Source of the DNA: Planctomycetales bacterium
Lineage (GTDB): Bacteria; Planctomycetota; Phycisphaerae; SM23-33
Direction: 5' to 3'
Length of the DNA stretch: 31,477 nucleotides
Assembly (NCBI GenBank): GCA_030592655.1
Contig: JAUVIQ010000005.1
Coordinates: 1 to 31,477 of the forward strand
A program made the position numbers and the translations under genes. The notes beneath the pieces are model-generated. The model was not told the origin of the DNA. It made no database searches and worked only from the letters and a program-made list of their open reading frames with translations. This document shows positions 15,739 through 26,800 of this stretch, in pieces. Numbering within the stretch: position 1 is the first letter of the stretch; every line of letters starts with the position of its first letter.

Positions 15739-17633
15739 CCGGTATTTACGGTAAAGGTTTTTCAGGGGCGATGGACGAGACGCTTGCAGAAATGCTAAGC
15801 ACCCTGGCCCATCGAGGCCCGGACGACGAAGGTATCTGGATATCTCCGGGCGGCGAGTGTGGGCTGGGGCACAAACGCCTGTCCATTATCGACCCGGAAT
15901 TAGGTCATCAGCCTCTGGCCAACGAGGACGAGACAATCTGGATCACCTTCAACGGATGCATCTACAACTACCAGGACATCGCCAGGGACCTCCGGCAAAA
16001 GGGGCACCGGTTCCGGACACACTCCGACACCGAGGTGATCGTTCACGCATACGAAGAGTGGGGCATCGAGTGCGTCAAACGCTTCAACGGAATGTGGGCC
16101 TTTGCTGTTTGGGATAGCCGAAATAAAACGCTTTTCTGCTCACGAGACAGGATCGGCATTAAGCCCTTCTATTACACATGGGACGGGCAGACATTTACAT
16201 TCGCCTCGGAGATCAAGGCGATTCTGTCGGCTGGGGCGGTTTTACCGAAGCCCAGCGAGGAAGGCTTGCGGCATTACCTTACCTATCAGTTCTGTCTGGG
16301 CGAGCAGACACTGTTTGAGGGTGTCAAGAAGTTGCCCGCCGGGCACAACCTTGTTCTGCGGGGTGGGAAGCAGCCGGCGATCTCCTGCTATTGGGATATC
16401 CGGTTTGACGTAGATACCAATGACGATGAAACCTACTTCGTCGATAAACTTAACAGGCTTCTGGAGGATTCGGTTCGTCTGCGACTCCGCGCCGACGTTC
16501 CCCTCGGTGCGCACCTTTCCGGCGGGCTTGATTCGACCTCTATCGTTTGCCTGACCAGGATGCTGCTTGGAAGCGACGCGCCGCTGAAGACCTTCACGGG
16601 CGCCTTTTCGGAAGGTAAAGCCTTTGATGAAACCCACTACGCAAAACTCGTTTCAAAAACAACCGAAACGGAGTATCTGGAAGTTTACCCCACGTGCGAG
16701 GATTTTGCTCAATCCCTCGAGAAAATCATCTATTTCATGGACGAACCGGCCGCCGGCCCGGGCGTCTTCCCGCAGTACTGGGTTTCCAAACTCGCTGCCG
16801 AAAACGTAAAGGTCGTCCTCGGCGGGCAGGGCGGCGACGAACTGTTCATCGGTTACGCCAGATACCTGATTGCCTACCTCGAGGAGTGCATCAGGGGCGC
16901 CATTGAGAACACAGCCCACCGCGTCCGCTACGTCGCCACGCTGGAGACCATCGTCCCCAGCCTGCCGGGACTGGAAAACTACATTCCAATGCTGAAGAAC
17001 TTCTGGCGGGAGGGGCTGTTCGAGGACCCTGCGCGGCGTTATTTCCGACTGGTGGACCGCTTCAGCGATAACCGGGCGTTTATCAGTCCCGAATTCCCTG
17101 CCGACAGGGAGGGCACGTTCGAGCAGTTTCGAAGCATCTTCGATAGCCACAGCGCAACGGCGATGATCAACCGCATTTTCAACTTCGATCTCAAAGGTCA
17201 CCTCCAGTCCCAGCTCCACGTCGAGGACCGCACAAGCATGGCGTGGGGACTGGAGTCCCGCGTGCCGCTGCTCGACCATCGCCTTGTTGAACTGATGGCG
17301 TCGGTCCCGCCGGTTACCAAGTTCAAGAACGGGCAGTTGAAGTATCTGTTTCGCCGAGCCGTCAAAAACCTGGTCCCCGGAGCGGTGTTAGACCGCAAGG
17401 ACAAAATGGGGTTTCCTGTTCCACTGACCCGGTGGCTCCAGAGCGAGTTGCGGGATTACGCCGGGGATATCCTTTTATCCAAGCGCTGCCGGGAGAGGGG
17501 TCTTTTCGACGTCGCGGCACTGACCGGTGCGATCGACTCGGAACAACCCTTCGGCCGGTCCCTGTGGGGGGCGCTATGCCTGGAACTCTGGTACAGGCAA
17601 TTCATGGATACAGACCACAAGGCGGTCGGATAA
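15726..17633 (+). CDS. asnB: Asparagine synthase-type glutamine amidotransferase (AsnB family)
   Basis: This 635-residue protein has the full AsnB layout. The class II glutaminase domain starts at Met1-Cys2 (MCGIAGIYGKG), where Cys2 is the nucleophile after Met removal, and has HRGPDDEG and the NG.IYNYQD motif further in. The synthetase domain carries the ATP pyrophosphatase loop LSGGLDS at about 264-270 and GGQGGDELFIGYARY near 370. The start is fixed by the catalytic Cys2 and by GGGAGTGA ten bases upstream. Being the last gene of a polysaccharide cluster, it may amidate a uronic acid or other carboxylate on the glycan, as AsnB-like proteins in other O-antigen loci are thought to do. Plain asparagine synthesis is the alternative. 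A remnant of another asnB lies at 27882. Confidence 0.93.
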   Translation: MCGIAGIYGKGFSGAMDETLAEMLSTLAHRGPDDEGIWISPGGECGLGHKRLSIIDPELGHQPLANEDETIWITFNGCIYNYQDIARDLRQKGHRFRTHSDTEVIVHAYEEWGIECVKRFNGMWAFAVWDSRNKTLFCSRDRIGIKPFYYTWDGQTFTFASEIKAILSAGAVLPKPSEEGLRHYLTYQFCLGEQTLFEGVKKLPAGHNLVLRGGKQPAISCYWDIRFDVDTNDDETYFVDKLNRLLEDSVRLRLRADVPLGAHLSGGLDSTSIVCLTRMLLGSDAPLKTFTGAFSEGKAFDETHYAKLVSKTTETEYLEVYPTCEDFAQSLEKIIYFMDEPAAGPGVFPQYWVSKLAAENVKVVLGGQGGDELFIGYARYLIAYLEECIRGAIENTAHRVRYVATLETIVPSLPGLENYIPMLKNFWREGLFEDPARRYFRLVDRFSDNRAFISPEFPADREGTFEQFRSIFDSHSATAMINRIFNFDLKGHLQSQLHVEDRTSMAWGLESRVPLLDHRLVELMASVPPVTKFKNGQLKYLFRRAVKNLVPGAVLDRKDKMGFPVPLTRWLQSELRDYAGDILLSKRCRERGLFDVAALTGAIDSEQPFGRSLWGALCLELWYRQFMDTDHKAVG

Positions 17634-17696
17634 ATCCTGCACAGTCCTCGCTTTCGCAACCTCTGCCGGCGAACAAACGCGCATGTGAGAATCGCC

Positions 17697-17725
17697 TTGA
17701 CACGGGGGAGTGGGCATGCAATAAT
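17697..17725 (+). promoter_or_regulatory. Sigma-70 promoter of the giant surface protein gene
   Basis: TTGACA (17697-17702) is a perfect -35. A 17-bp spacer leads to AATAAT (17720-17725), five of six for the -10. Transcription would begin near 17732, leaving a leader of about 95 bases. The gene therefore seems to have its own promoter and is not simply the end of the polysaccharide operon. No terminator is visible between asnB and this promoter. Confidence 0.65.
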
Positions 17726-17825
17726 TAACGTGATTAACCACCCAACGTAATACATTGCAGGACCAAGGGGTGTTGCGAGCGGATAATATTGGAAATGCTT
17801 GGCATAATTCGAGAGGACCAGGTTT

Positions 17826-20800
17826 ATGTCGCGAAAAACTCATGAACGGAAAAGGACGGAATTCGGTTTTCTCCCTTGCTTCGAGAGCCTTGAGGAAAGA
17901 TTGCTGCTGACGACTGTTTACGGGGAAGAGTTTTTTATCTATCACAACAGCGCCGGGGAAGCCGTTCGAGTCAGCCTTCACGGCGACGTGGGCGACGCGA
18001 TAGAGCTATTCGGCTACGACGACGCCTTTGGCGGAGTTGTCGATCTCGTCGGCCTGATGAACGGGGACCTGGCGAGTCAGATCACCTGGCCGGACGGCTT
18101 GAACATAGTGAACGTTGACACCGCCGGCAGCGAGACGTGGGTCGAGTATAATGAGACACCGGCGGCCGGTGAAACCCCGCGAGGCAGCCAGACGGAGATA
18201 TATGCGATTTACATCGCCAGTTGCAGCGAAGATACGATCCTTACGATCTCGACGTTGGCGGCTGCCCAGCCTACCGGAAGTGACTGGACCACTAATATCA
18301 CTCAATTCTCTTCGGCCAACCTGCCTGTGCTGAGTTTCTTGACGAGTGCCGGAGGCGATTTGGCGTACACCAGCGCCCCGGGCGGCAGCGGCGGCGTCGT
18401 AATCGGATCCAAACGAGATCCATATATAGATCCGGCCGTTCCGGCTAATGACATCCCCACGCGCCACAGTGCCGTGGCGCTGACGACGGACATGGTGGCG
18501 GGCGTTCCGGTAACCGGCGTGTTTCCCGGCGGCGACCTGCATGCGGGCATCTCGATTGCGGCATCGGAGGCCTACACCCTCATAACCGCCCTCGGGGCAG
18601 GCGGAATCGGCACGGACGTGCAGGCAGTAGCCTCCGTTGGGACAGACGCTTACGTGGTGGACCTTTCGGCCTACTTCGGCAAGACCATCAGCGACGGCAG
18701 CACCGGCGGGCTGGGCAGCAACGTCCAGGCGACCGCTTCGGATGCCGCCGGAAACATGTTCGGCGTTGACAGCGGAAATAGCGCTGAGATTTTCACCGCC
18801 GGAGCGGCCCTGGGTACGGACGTCCGGGCGGTGGCGGTGGATGCCGCCGGAAACTTCTATTACGTGGACGAAGCCACACACAACCTCGGAAGCGCAACCA
18901 TTGCCGGGGGAGGCGTCGTAATCGGCGGCCTGTTCGACACCGGTACTGCCACGTGGCGATACGACGACGTCCAGGCGCTGGATTTCAATCCGATCGACGG
19001 ACTGCTGTATGGAGTCGGCACTGTTACGGACACAGCCGGCGTGCCGGCGCCGCCTGTCCCTGCCGGACCCTACCTGATGACGATTAATACCGGCACCGGC
19101 GCGGTTACCATGGGATCGCTGATTAACGGCGTGACGAACGTCTCTTCGATCACCTTCGCGCCGGACGGAACACTCTACGCAGTCAATTCGCTGACCAACG
19201 AACTAATCATAATCGATCCGGCCACCGGCAACGTAACGGTCGTGGGTACTCTGACCGGCGGGATACGCGGCATCGATTTCATCTATAACGCCGGTGATGC
19301 GGTTGCGGCCCTCTACGGGGTTACAGCGAACGGTTTGTATCACATTGACACGGCTACCGCATCGTGCACCGCCCTGGATTCGCCGGGTCTGACTACGATG
19401 ACTTCGCTTGCCTACGACGCGACCCGTCCGAGGCATCTGTTCACGACGGCCCAGGACGGCGCCGGCGACTACCGCCTGGCGCGGACTACGCTTACTTCTT
19501 CGTTCGTGTCGATCAATAGCGCGACCGGCGCATGCACGCCGATAGACCTGTTGATCAGCGGCGCGGACCAGCCCACGGTCGTTTACAGGAACGTCGCCGG
19601 GCTGGATTTCAACGGCGGCGGCGTACTGTATGCGACGGCGACGGTCGAGGACCTCAACCTGGCCGCACCGTCCGTGGCGGCGGGGCTGTACCTGATTACA
19701 ATCAACACTGCCACCGGCGCGGTAACGCGGGGCCCGGCGATTACCGGCATGGCTGCCGCCAGCAGTATCGCCTTCAATACCATCGGAACGCTCTACGGCG
19801 TCAATGGCGCCAATCAGATACTCTACACCATCGACACAGTTACCGGTGTGGCAAGTGTCGTGGGCGGGGCACTACCGGCCAGCGGATTTGTCGGAATCGA
19901 ATTCGTCAATGTCGGCGGCAATGAAGTGTTATACGGCGCGACGAACAGACGGCTTTATGCGATTAATCCAGCCAATCCAGCCGCCAGCGCGCTGCTGGGC
20001 GACATGGCGAGAGCCGACTTGACTTCGCTGACCTTCGACGCCACCCAGCCGGGGATGCTCTGGTCGGCCGGTCTGCAAAGCGGCTATCGCCTGGTCCGCA
20101 TCGGTCTGTCTTCGATGCTGGTACAGTCCGACAACGCCGGCAATGTAACGGAATTGGGTCTGGTGTTCGATTCGGCGAATCCCGCGTTTGGCTATGACGC
20201 CGTACACGCACTTACCTTCGACGGCGTCGGCGACCTTTGGGGCATCGGTACGCTCGTTACCATTGACCCGGTCAACTCGCCCGTTCCCATCCCGGCAGGG
20301 GCTTTCCTCATCAAGATCGACACTGTTACCGGAACCGCCACCAGGCAGGTCGCCAATCCGCTGGACGTCGCCGATCTTACCAGCATGGCATTCGACGGCG
20401 CCGGCGACCTGTACGGTGTGAACGGCGACAGCGACGAACTGGTGTTAATCGACACGACCGATGCGACGACCTCGCTGGTCATGAACCTGAGCATAACCGG
20501 CATCGTCGGCATCGACTTCGACGCCGCCGGCGACTTATACGCCGTTACCGGCGATTCGCTTTACTTCGTCGATATTGTGTGGGAGGAGTGTTCGAAGGTC
20601 AAGTCTATTGGCATTACGGGGATGACGAGCCTCTCGACGATCCCTGGCGACCCGACAAGCATGTATTCAACGGTCCTGATTAATGGGACCTACTACCTGA
20701 TCAGCATTGACATGACGGCCGGCTCCGGCGGTCTGGACATGGGCAGGATCGTCCTGGGCGGGACACTCGCGGGAAGTCTGACCAATGCCGGGGGAAGCAT

Positions 20801-23800
20801 AGGTGAAATCGAAATGGGGTTCATGTGGGGCAAGATCGATATTGCCCATAACATCGGCCAGGTGATCCTCCGCGAAGGCGGCGGCGGATTGCTCGTGGGA
20901 ACACCCCCGTCGCTCGTAGGTCCGTCGCACGAAATCGAAGTGCCCGACCCCTTCGATCCGCCAAATACAATGACAATCCTGGAGGCTGATTCCTGGATCG
21001 ACGCAAAAGGCAGCATCACGGAGGTCAGTACACGCGGCGGCACGCTCTACTCGTTCGTCAGGGCGCAGAATGATTCGGAGGTATTAGCCCCGCAGAACAT
21101 CATCTATGAGATGGAATACGGCTCGGCGGGATTGACCCCCGCAGCGATTGACGATGTGTGGCTCTACGGCGGCTTTGTTGATTATGACAACGACAGCATG
21201 GCCAACGCCCAGTTCCTCACCCACCCGGCGAGCAACTTCTTCCTCCTGGGCGACCTGATCCTCGACGGTGCTGCCGGCGACTGGTACGCGCTTCCGCTAC
21301 TGGCCGGACAGACCGTTACCATCGACGGCGGCGGGGGATGGGGATACCCGGACTCGCGAGACTGGCTAATGCCGTTCACAGAAACATCTATGTCGGTCTT
21401 CCTTTACGATTCCAGCGGTCGAATGATGGACAGCCTCGGGTACGAAACCATCGAGGACATGGGCATGTGGTCGGAGGGAGAGACGCAGAAGCCCCTCACC
21501 TTTACACCGCCGGCAGCGGATGTTTATTACATCTGGGTGGTGGGTGGATTAGAAGACTATGTCTTGTCCATCACCAACGGCACCGCCGCGAGTCTCGGCG
21601 CCGTCAACGTCGTCGGCGATTATGACGGTTCGATGCGCTATAACCTCTATGAATATGATTTTGGGCAGGAGGCGGAAACGCCTAACATCATGGCAATGAA
21701 CGCCAGCAGTATCGGTGCGGTCGTTGTCGCCGGAAACACCTACTATACTGTTGCCAGGACCTTCGGTGCCGGAAGCGTCGCCGGTGACATCGTCGCCTAC
21801 ATGGCCGCGAACGTGGTCGGCGACAGGATCATCTCCGACGGAAATATAGGCCGAGTCGCATCGACGGCGGGGATAATGTCCGCCGAAATCGCGGCTGGAC
21901 ACTCAGGGGGAATATACAATCAAAACGCCTTCATCCATAACATCTCCTGCGCCACCGACTTCTACATCGGCAGCATCGTATCGGCTAGCGGCAATATCGG
22001 CGTTATCGAGATCGGCGGGACCGTTGAAGGCATTTCTCTGACGGTTAACAGCGACTCGCTCGGTGGCTCCGGGCACGTGGATATGATTGACGTGGGCGGA
22101 GACTGGGGCGGCGTGTGGGGCATTCCTGTACTCTCGCACGGCCCCGGCGGAGATTTCGGATACGTCAATGTCAGCGGAACAATTTACGTGGATTACGGCG
22201 GGTGGTTCTCGCCTGCCGTACCAACGGTCTTCACCGATGGGCGGAGCGGCATCCTTAACGACGACGGCGGCGGTCGATTGACCGTTACGCCCGAAATCAC
22301 GGGCGGGATTGTCCCGACCTGGTCCTACGTCTATATCGGCGTGGACGACGACGCCTATCCCGGCTTCGGCGCTGGTGGCGTGATCGCCAACCTCTCTATC
22401 AACGGCTCGGCGACGCTCAGCACTACCGGCGTCGTTCAACTGCCCGACCTGGACTTGAGCGGGCTGGCTCCCGGATCGACAATCACGGTCGAAGGGACCG
22501 GACAGGTTGACATCAGGTATGTCCACACCAACGCGACGGTGGATTCGTTCGTGAATACTACGCCCGGCGGACTGGTATCGGGCAACTTCGGCGGCGACCT
22601 GCTGGATCTTCGGATTGCCGGAAGCATAGGTCCGCGGACCGGCACGACGGACGCCTGGTTATATGGATATGAGGTCGCGCCCGTATCGGGCGGCATTACT
22701 ACCGAGCCTCAATACGGATGGTTCCATGATACGGTCAACGGCCTGATGGTCGCCGGCGATCTGGGCACGGCGTACATCGGCGGCGCGCTGGGCGACTTGA
22801 GGGTGCTGGGCACGATCGGGGAAGTCGTCGTCGATTCCGACGGTATCACGCCCAGCGGCGAATGGCACGGCGTGATGGGCATCGTCTGGTCACAGACGCG
22901 TATCGACAGCATCGACGTGGGCGACGGATTGGGCGACGACGGGGGCAGCGAGATCGCCCAGGCGTTAATCGCGTCCTCTGTCTCCATCGGTACGGTCTCG
23001 ATAGTCGGGCCTCGATACGTAAGCAACAACATGATATACGGTGAGGTGAACGGCTCGATCCTGGCTCGCACCAATGACGTCATCAACGGTGTTGAAGTCG
23101 ATGCCATCAGTCAGGTTATCGGCACCAACGGGGCGGTCTGTACAGCCATTATCGCCGCCGCCGACCTGAACATCTTCCAGGCTATGGCTGCCGGGTTCTT
23201 TCTAAGCGGCGGAATCGGGACCGTGAGTTTCTCCGGCCCAGGCGCCGAGATTACCGGAGCGGACATCGAAGGTCATTACATTCGCACCGTCAGCACGAGC
23301 GAGGACTCCAACGGAATCAACTACACCACAATTTACGGTATTGACGCCCCTGATAACTCCTACGGCATAGAGCAGGTGATTGCGGGCGGACCGGGGATGA
23401 ATAACAGCAGTATCAAAATCAACGGCGGCGGTATTGGTGACATCATCGGGCTGGGGCCTGATGCGGACATATGGTTGTGCGTCTTCGTCGCCACCGACGG
23501 GATGCACAGCATCAGCGCCCAAAACCTCTACCAGAACGGCTGGCACATGCCCGGCACCGTCGAGACAATCACCGCCTACGCGGACATGTTCGACAACGAG
23601 GCGATTATCGGCGCCCTCGACAGGATGGGCGTCGCGGGCGACTTTACCACCAACGCTTTTACCGTCGCAGGCGCTATCGGCACCGTAACGATCAGCGGCG
23701 AGTTCGACAATTCCGTGATGATCCTCCAGGGCCCCACGACGGCGTGCCTGTGGTCGCTGACGGTCGTGGGCGACATCTCCGGCACGATTACCTCCGGCGG

Positions 23801-26800
23801 CGGTATCGGATCGATCATCTCCCGGAACGGCGCTATTTTCGCCGACATATCCACGCTCGCCAGTGGCAGCGACGGCGACATCAATTTGATTCAAACCGCG
23901 GGCGGATACACCGGCAACCTGAGGGTCGGCGGAACCCTCAAGGAGTTTATCTCCTACGCCTCGCTGGGCGACAACCCCGCTGATACCGGTGGAATCACAC
24001 AAAGGTTTGAGGTCTGGGGCAACGTCGTCAACATGGCCGTCGGTGGAGCAGGCAACATGTACGCCGACCTTAACGTCGGCGGGTCCATCGGCACGCTCTA
24101 CATCGGCGACACACTGTACGGCAGGATCAGCACCAACGGGATGCTCTACAGTATTACGGTTCGCGGCAGCCTCGGGGGCCTGCTGGACATGGATAACGAC
24201 GGGACGCCCGAAACACCGCGCGGGTCCCTCAACATCGGCGGGACTATCCAGACCATGTCGATTCCGAACGGTAAGGACATCTTCGCCGACCTGTCCGTCG
24301 GCGGGTCGATCGGAAGCATCGGTTTGGTCGGCGGCAGCATCGTCGGGAACATCGAAAGCCGATTCGGCTCGATCGGCTCGATCAATGTCGTCAACGGCGA
24401 CATACTCGGCGAACTGAAGGCCAAGACCATCAACAAGATATCGATTACCGGCGGGACGATCAGCGGCAATATTATCACCACCGGCGGGTCGCTGACGGCC
24501 CTTGCCATGGGCAACAGCACTCTGGATGCCGACATCACCGTCGAAGGCGGGACGATTGACTACATCTACTTCGTCGATACGGATTTGGTCGCGGGAAGGA
24601 CAATTTACGCCAGCGGCGGACTGGGCAGCGTGACGATCTCCGGCGGTAACGTCGCGGGCGATCTGGTTTCCCGTCGCGACATCTGGAATCTCAAAATCCT
24701 CAGCGGCAACCTTACCGGTAACGTCTGGGCGGAAACGGGCATCACCAATATGAGCGTTTACGGAAACGTTCAGGGTTCCGTGATTCGTTCCGGCGGCGCG
24801 ATCGGCACGCTCGGTCTGTACGGGCTGACGAACTCGATCATTTCCTCTGCCAACGACATCACGAAACTCATCGTCCTTGGGGACGTGGACAATTCGATGG
24901 TGTTGGCCGGCTTTGACGTCGGGCCCGACATGGCCATCGGCGGCGGAGACGATACGCTCCACAGTGGCGGCATCGGCGCAATCTCTATCACCGGTCAAAT
25001 GCAGGATTCGATCTTCGTCGCGGGGATAGGTCCCGGCGCGGACGGCGACTATCTGGCTGCCGCCGACAACGTTATGTCTGCGGGTATAAGCAACATCGGC
25101 CGGACGTCCGTTCAGGGCGGTTTCATCGGCGCCGGTAACGGCATCCTGGCCGAAACGAGCATCGATCCGACTTCCGCTGCTATCGCGGTAGCGGCGGGCG
25201 TGTTCGTCTTCGAGGACATCCCGGTTCCCGCCATTACGCCTCCGTACGGTCCGAACGTTTTCGGCGCCCTGACCGGTCCGGCGACAACGCGTCTGGATAT
25301 GCCCGACGGGCTGTCCCTGATTCTCGCCGGCGACGGGGTAGCCGAGTACGACGGGGCAGGAAACCTCACCTTCGAGCAGACGACTGCTCGCAGTTACCTC
25401 AAGTTGATCTACGACGGCGGCGGGGCCTACGGTACGACCATCAACATAACCGGCGCTGACGACAGCCCGCTCGGATACCTGGTGATCGATCCTGATATCA
25501 CCATCGGCAACGTTACGGTGGACGGGCGAGTGGATACGCTGCAAGTCGGTGATGTGGCTGCCGGGTCCGCCTGGAACCTTCCGGGCGGTGTAACGAGTGC
25601 CAGATTGGGCGATCCGGCGGATCTGAACGTTACGGCCGGCAATGTGGGCTACTGGATCATGTCCGGTAATTACGCCGCCGGGGCGTTCACCGTCGATTCG
25701 GTGCTGTCGCTGGGCATCGTCGGCAACGTAAGCGCCCCGCTCGACCTCGGCAGCGCAGGAACGATCAATATCTTCGGCGATTTCACAGGTACGTTGGAAT
25801 CGTGGGGAACGGTCAATTTCTTCGGCGTGTACGGGACCTTGAGCGGCAACGTTAACGTGTACTGCGGCGACCTGCCGGCCCTGCGGGCTGACACCGGACT
25901 CAGCGGCACGGTGGACATCGGTCCGCAGACGCTGATTGACGCGGGCGGCAACCCGGTCGAGTACGGCGGCGGTAAGACGAACGCCGTCTATATCGTTGCG
26001 GGTGATTTCGGCGGCGGCGCCGCTACCGCGACCTACCGCACCGCCGGCGGCATCGGCCTGTTCACCGTCGGGGCGGGTAACTTCTCCGGGTTGCTCAGCA
26101 CCGGCGGTAATCTGGGCACATTGACGATAAACGGCGAGATGACAGGCAGGGCATGGGCGGCAGGAAGCATCTCCGTTGCCTCCACCGGCGACATGACCGG
26201 CGCGATGCTGGCGGCATCCGGCGACCTGCTGGCGGCCTACGTACGCGGCAACATGACCGACAGTTATATCTTCGCCGGTTTCAACCCCGGCGACGCCGGC
26301 TTCGACGCCGCTCACGGCGGAGAAGACGCCAATCTTCAGATCGACGCGTTCACCCCACTGGCCTGGCGAACGGTGGAAAACGCCGACCACGTCAGGAGCG
26401 GGCGGATAAACAACGTGGGTATCGCAGGGACGATGACGCGTTCGGTCATCTCCGCCGGAGTGGGGCCGGGTGTGGATGGATTCGTCGGTACGGGCGACGA
26501 CCTGGTACTCGGCGCCTCTGAGATCACCGCCCAGGTGTTCGTTTTCGGCGACATTGTCGGAAGCGCCAACGCCAGCGAGGCCTACGGAATATACGCGGCA
26601 AACAACCTTCCGGTCGTCATCTTCCACGGCAATCAACCGTTCTCGTCGAACGGTAATGCCCGCGTCGGCACTTACATGGACGTTCTGGCCGGTAACCCCA
26701 CGGTCATCCGCGTGCTGGAGAGGGCTAATTCCTTCATCGCCTACTTGAACCATCCGCTGAACCCCAGCACGGTTGACAGTCCGGCCTTTGCGGTGCTCGC

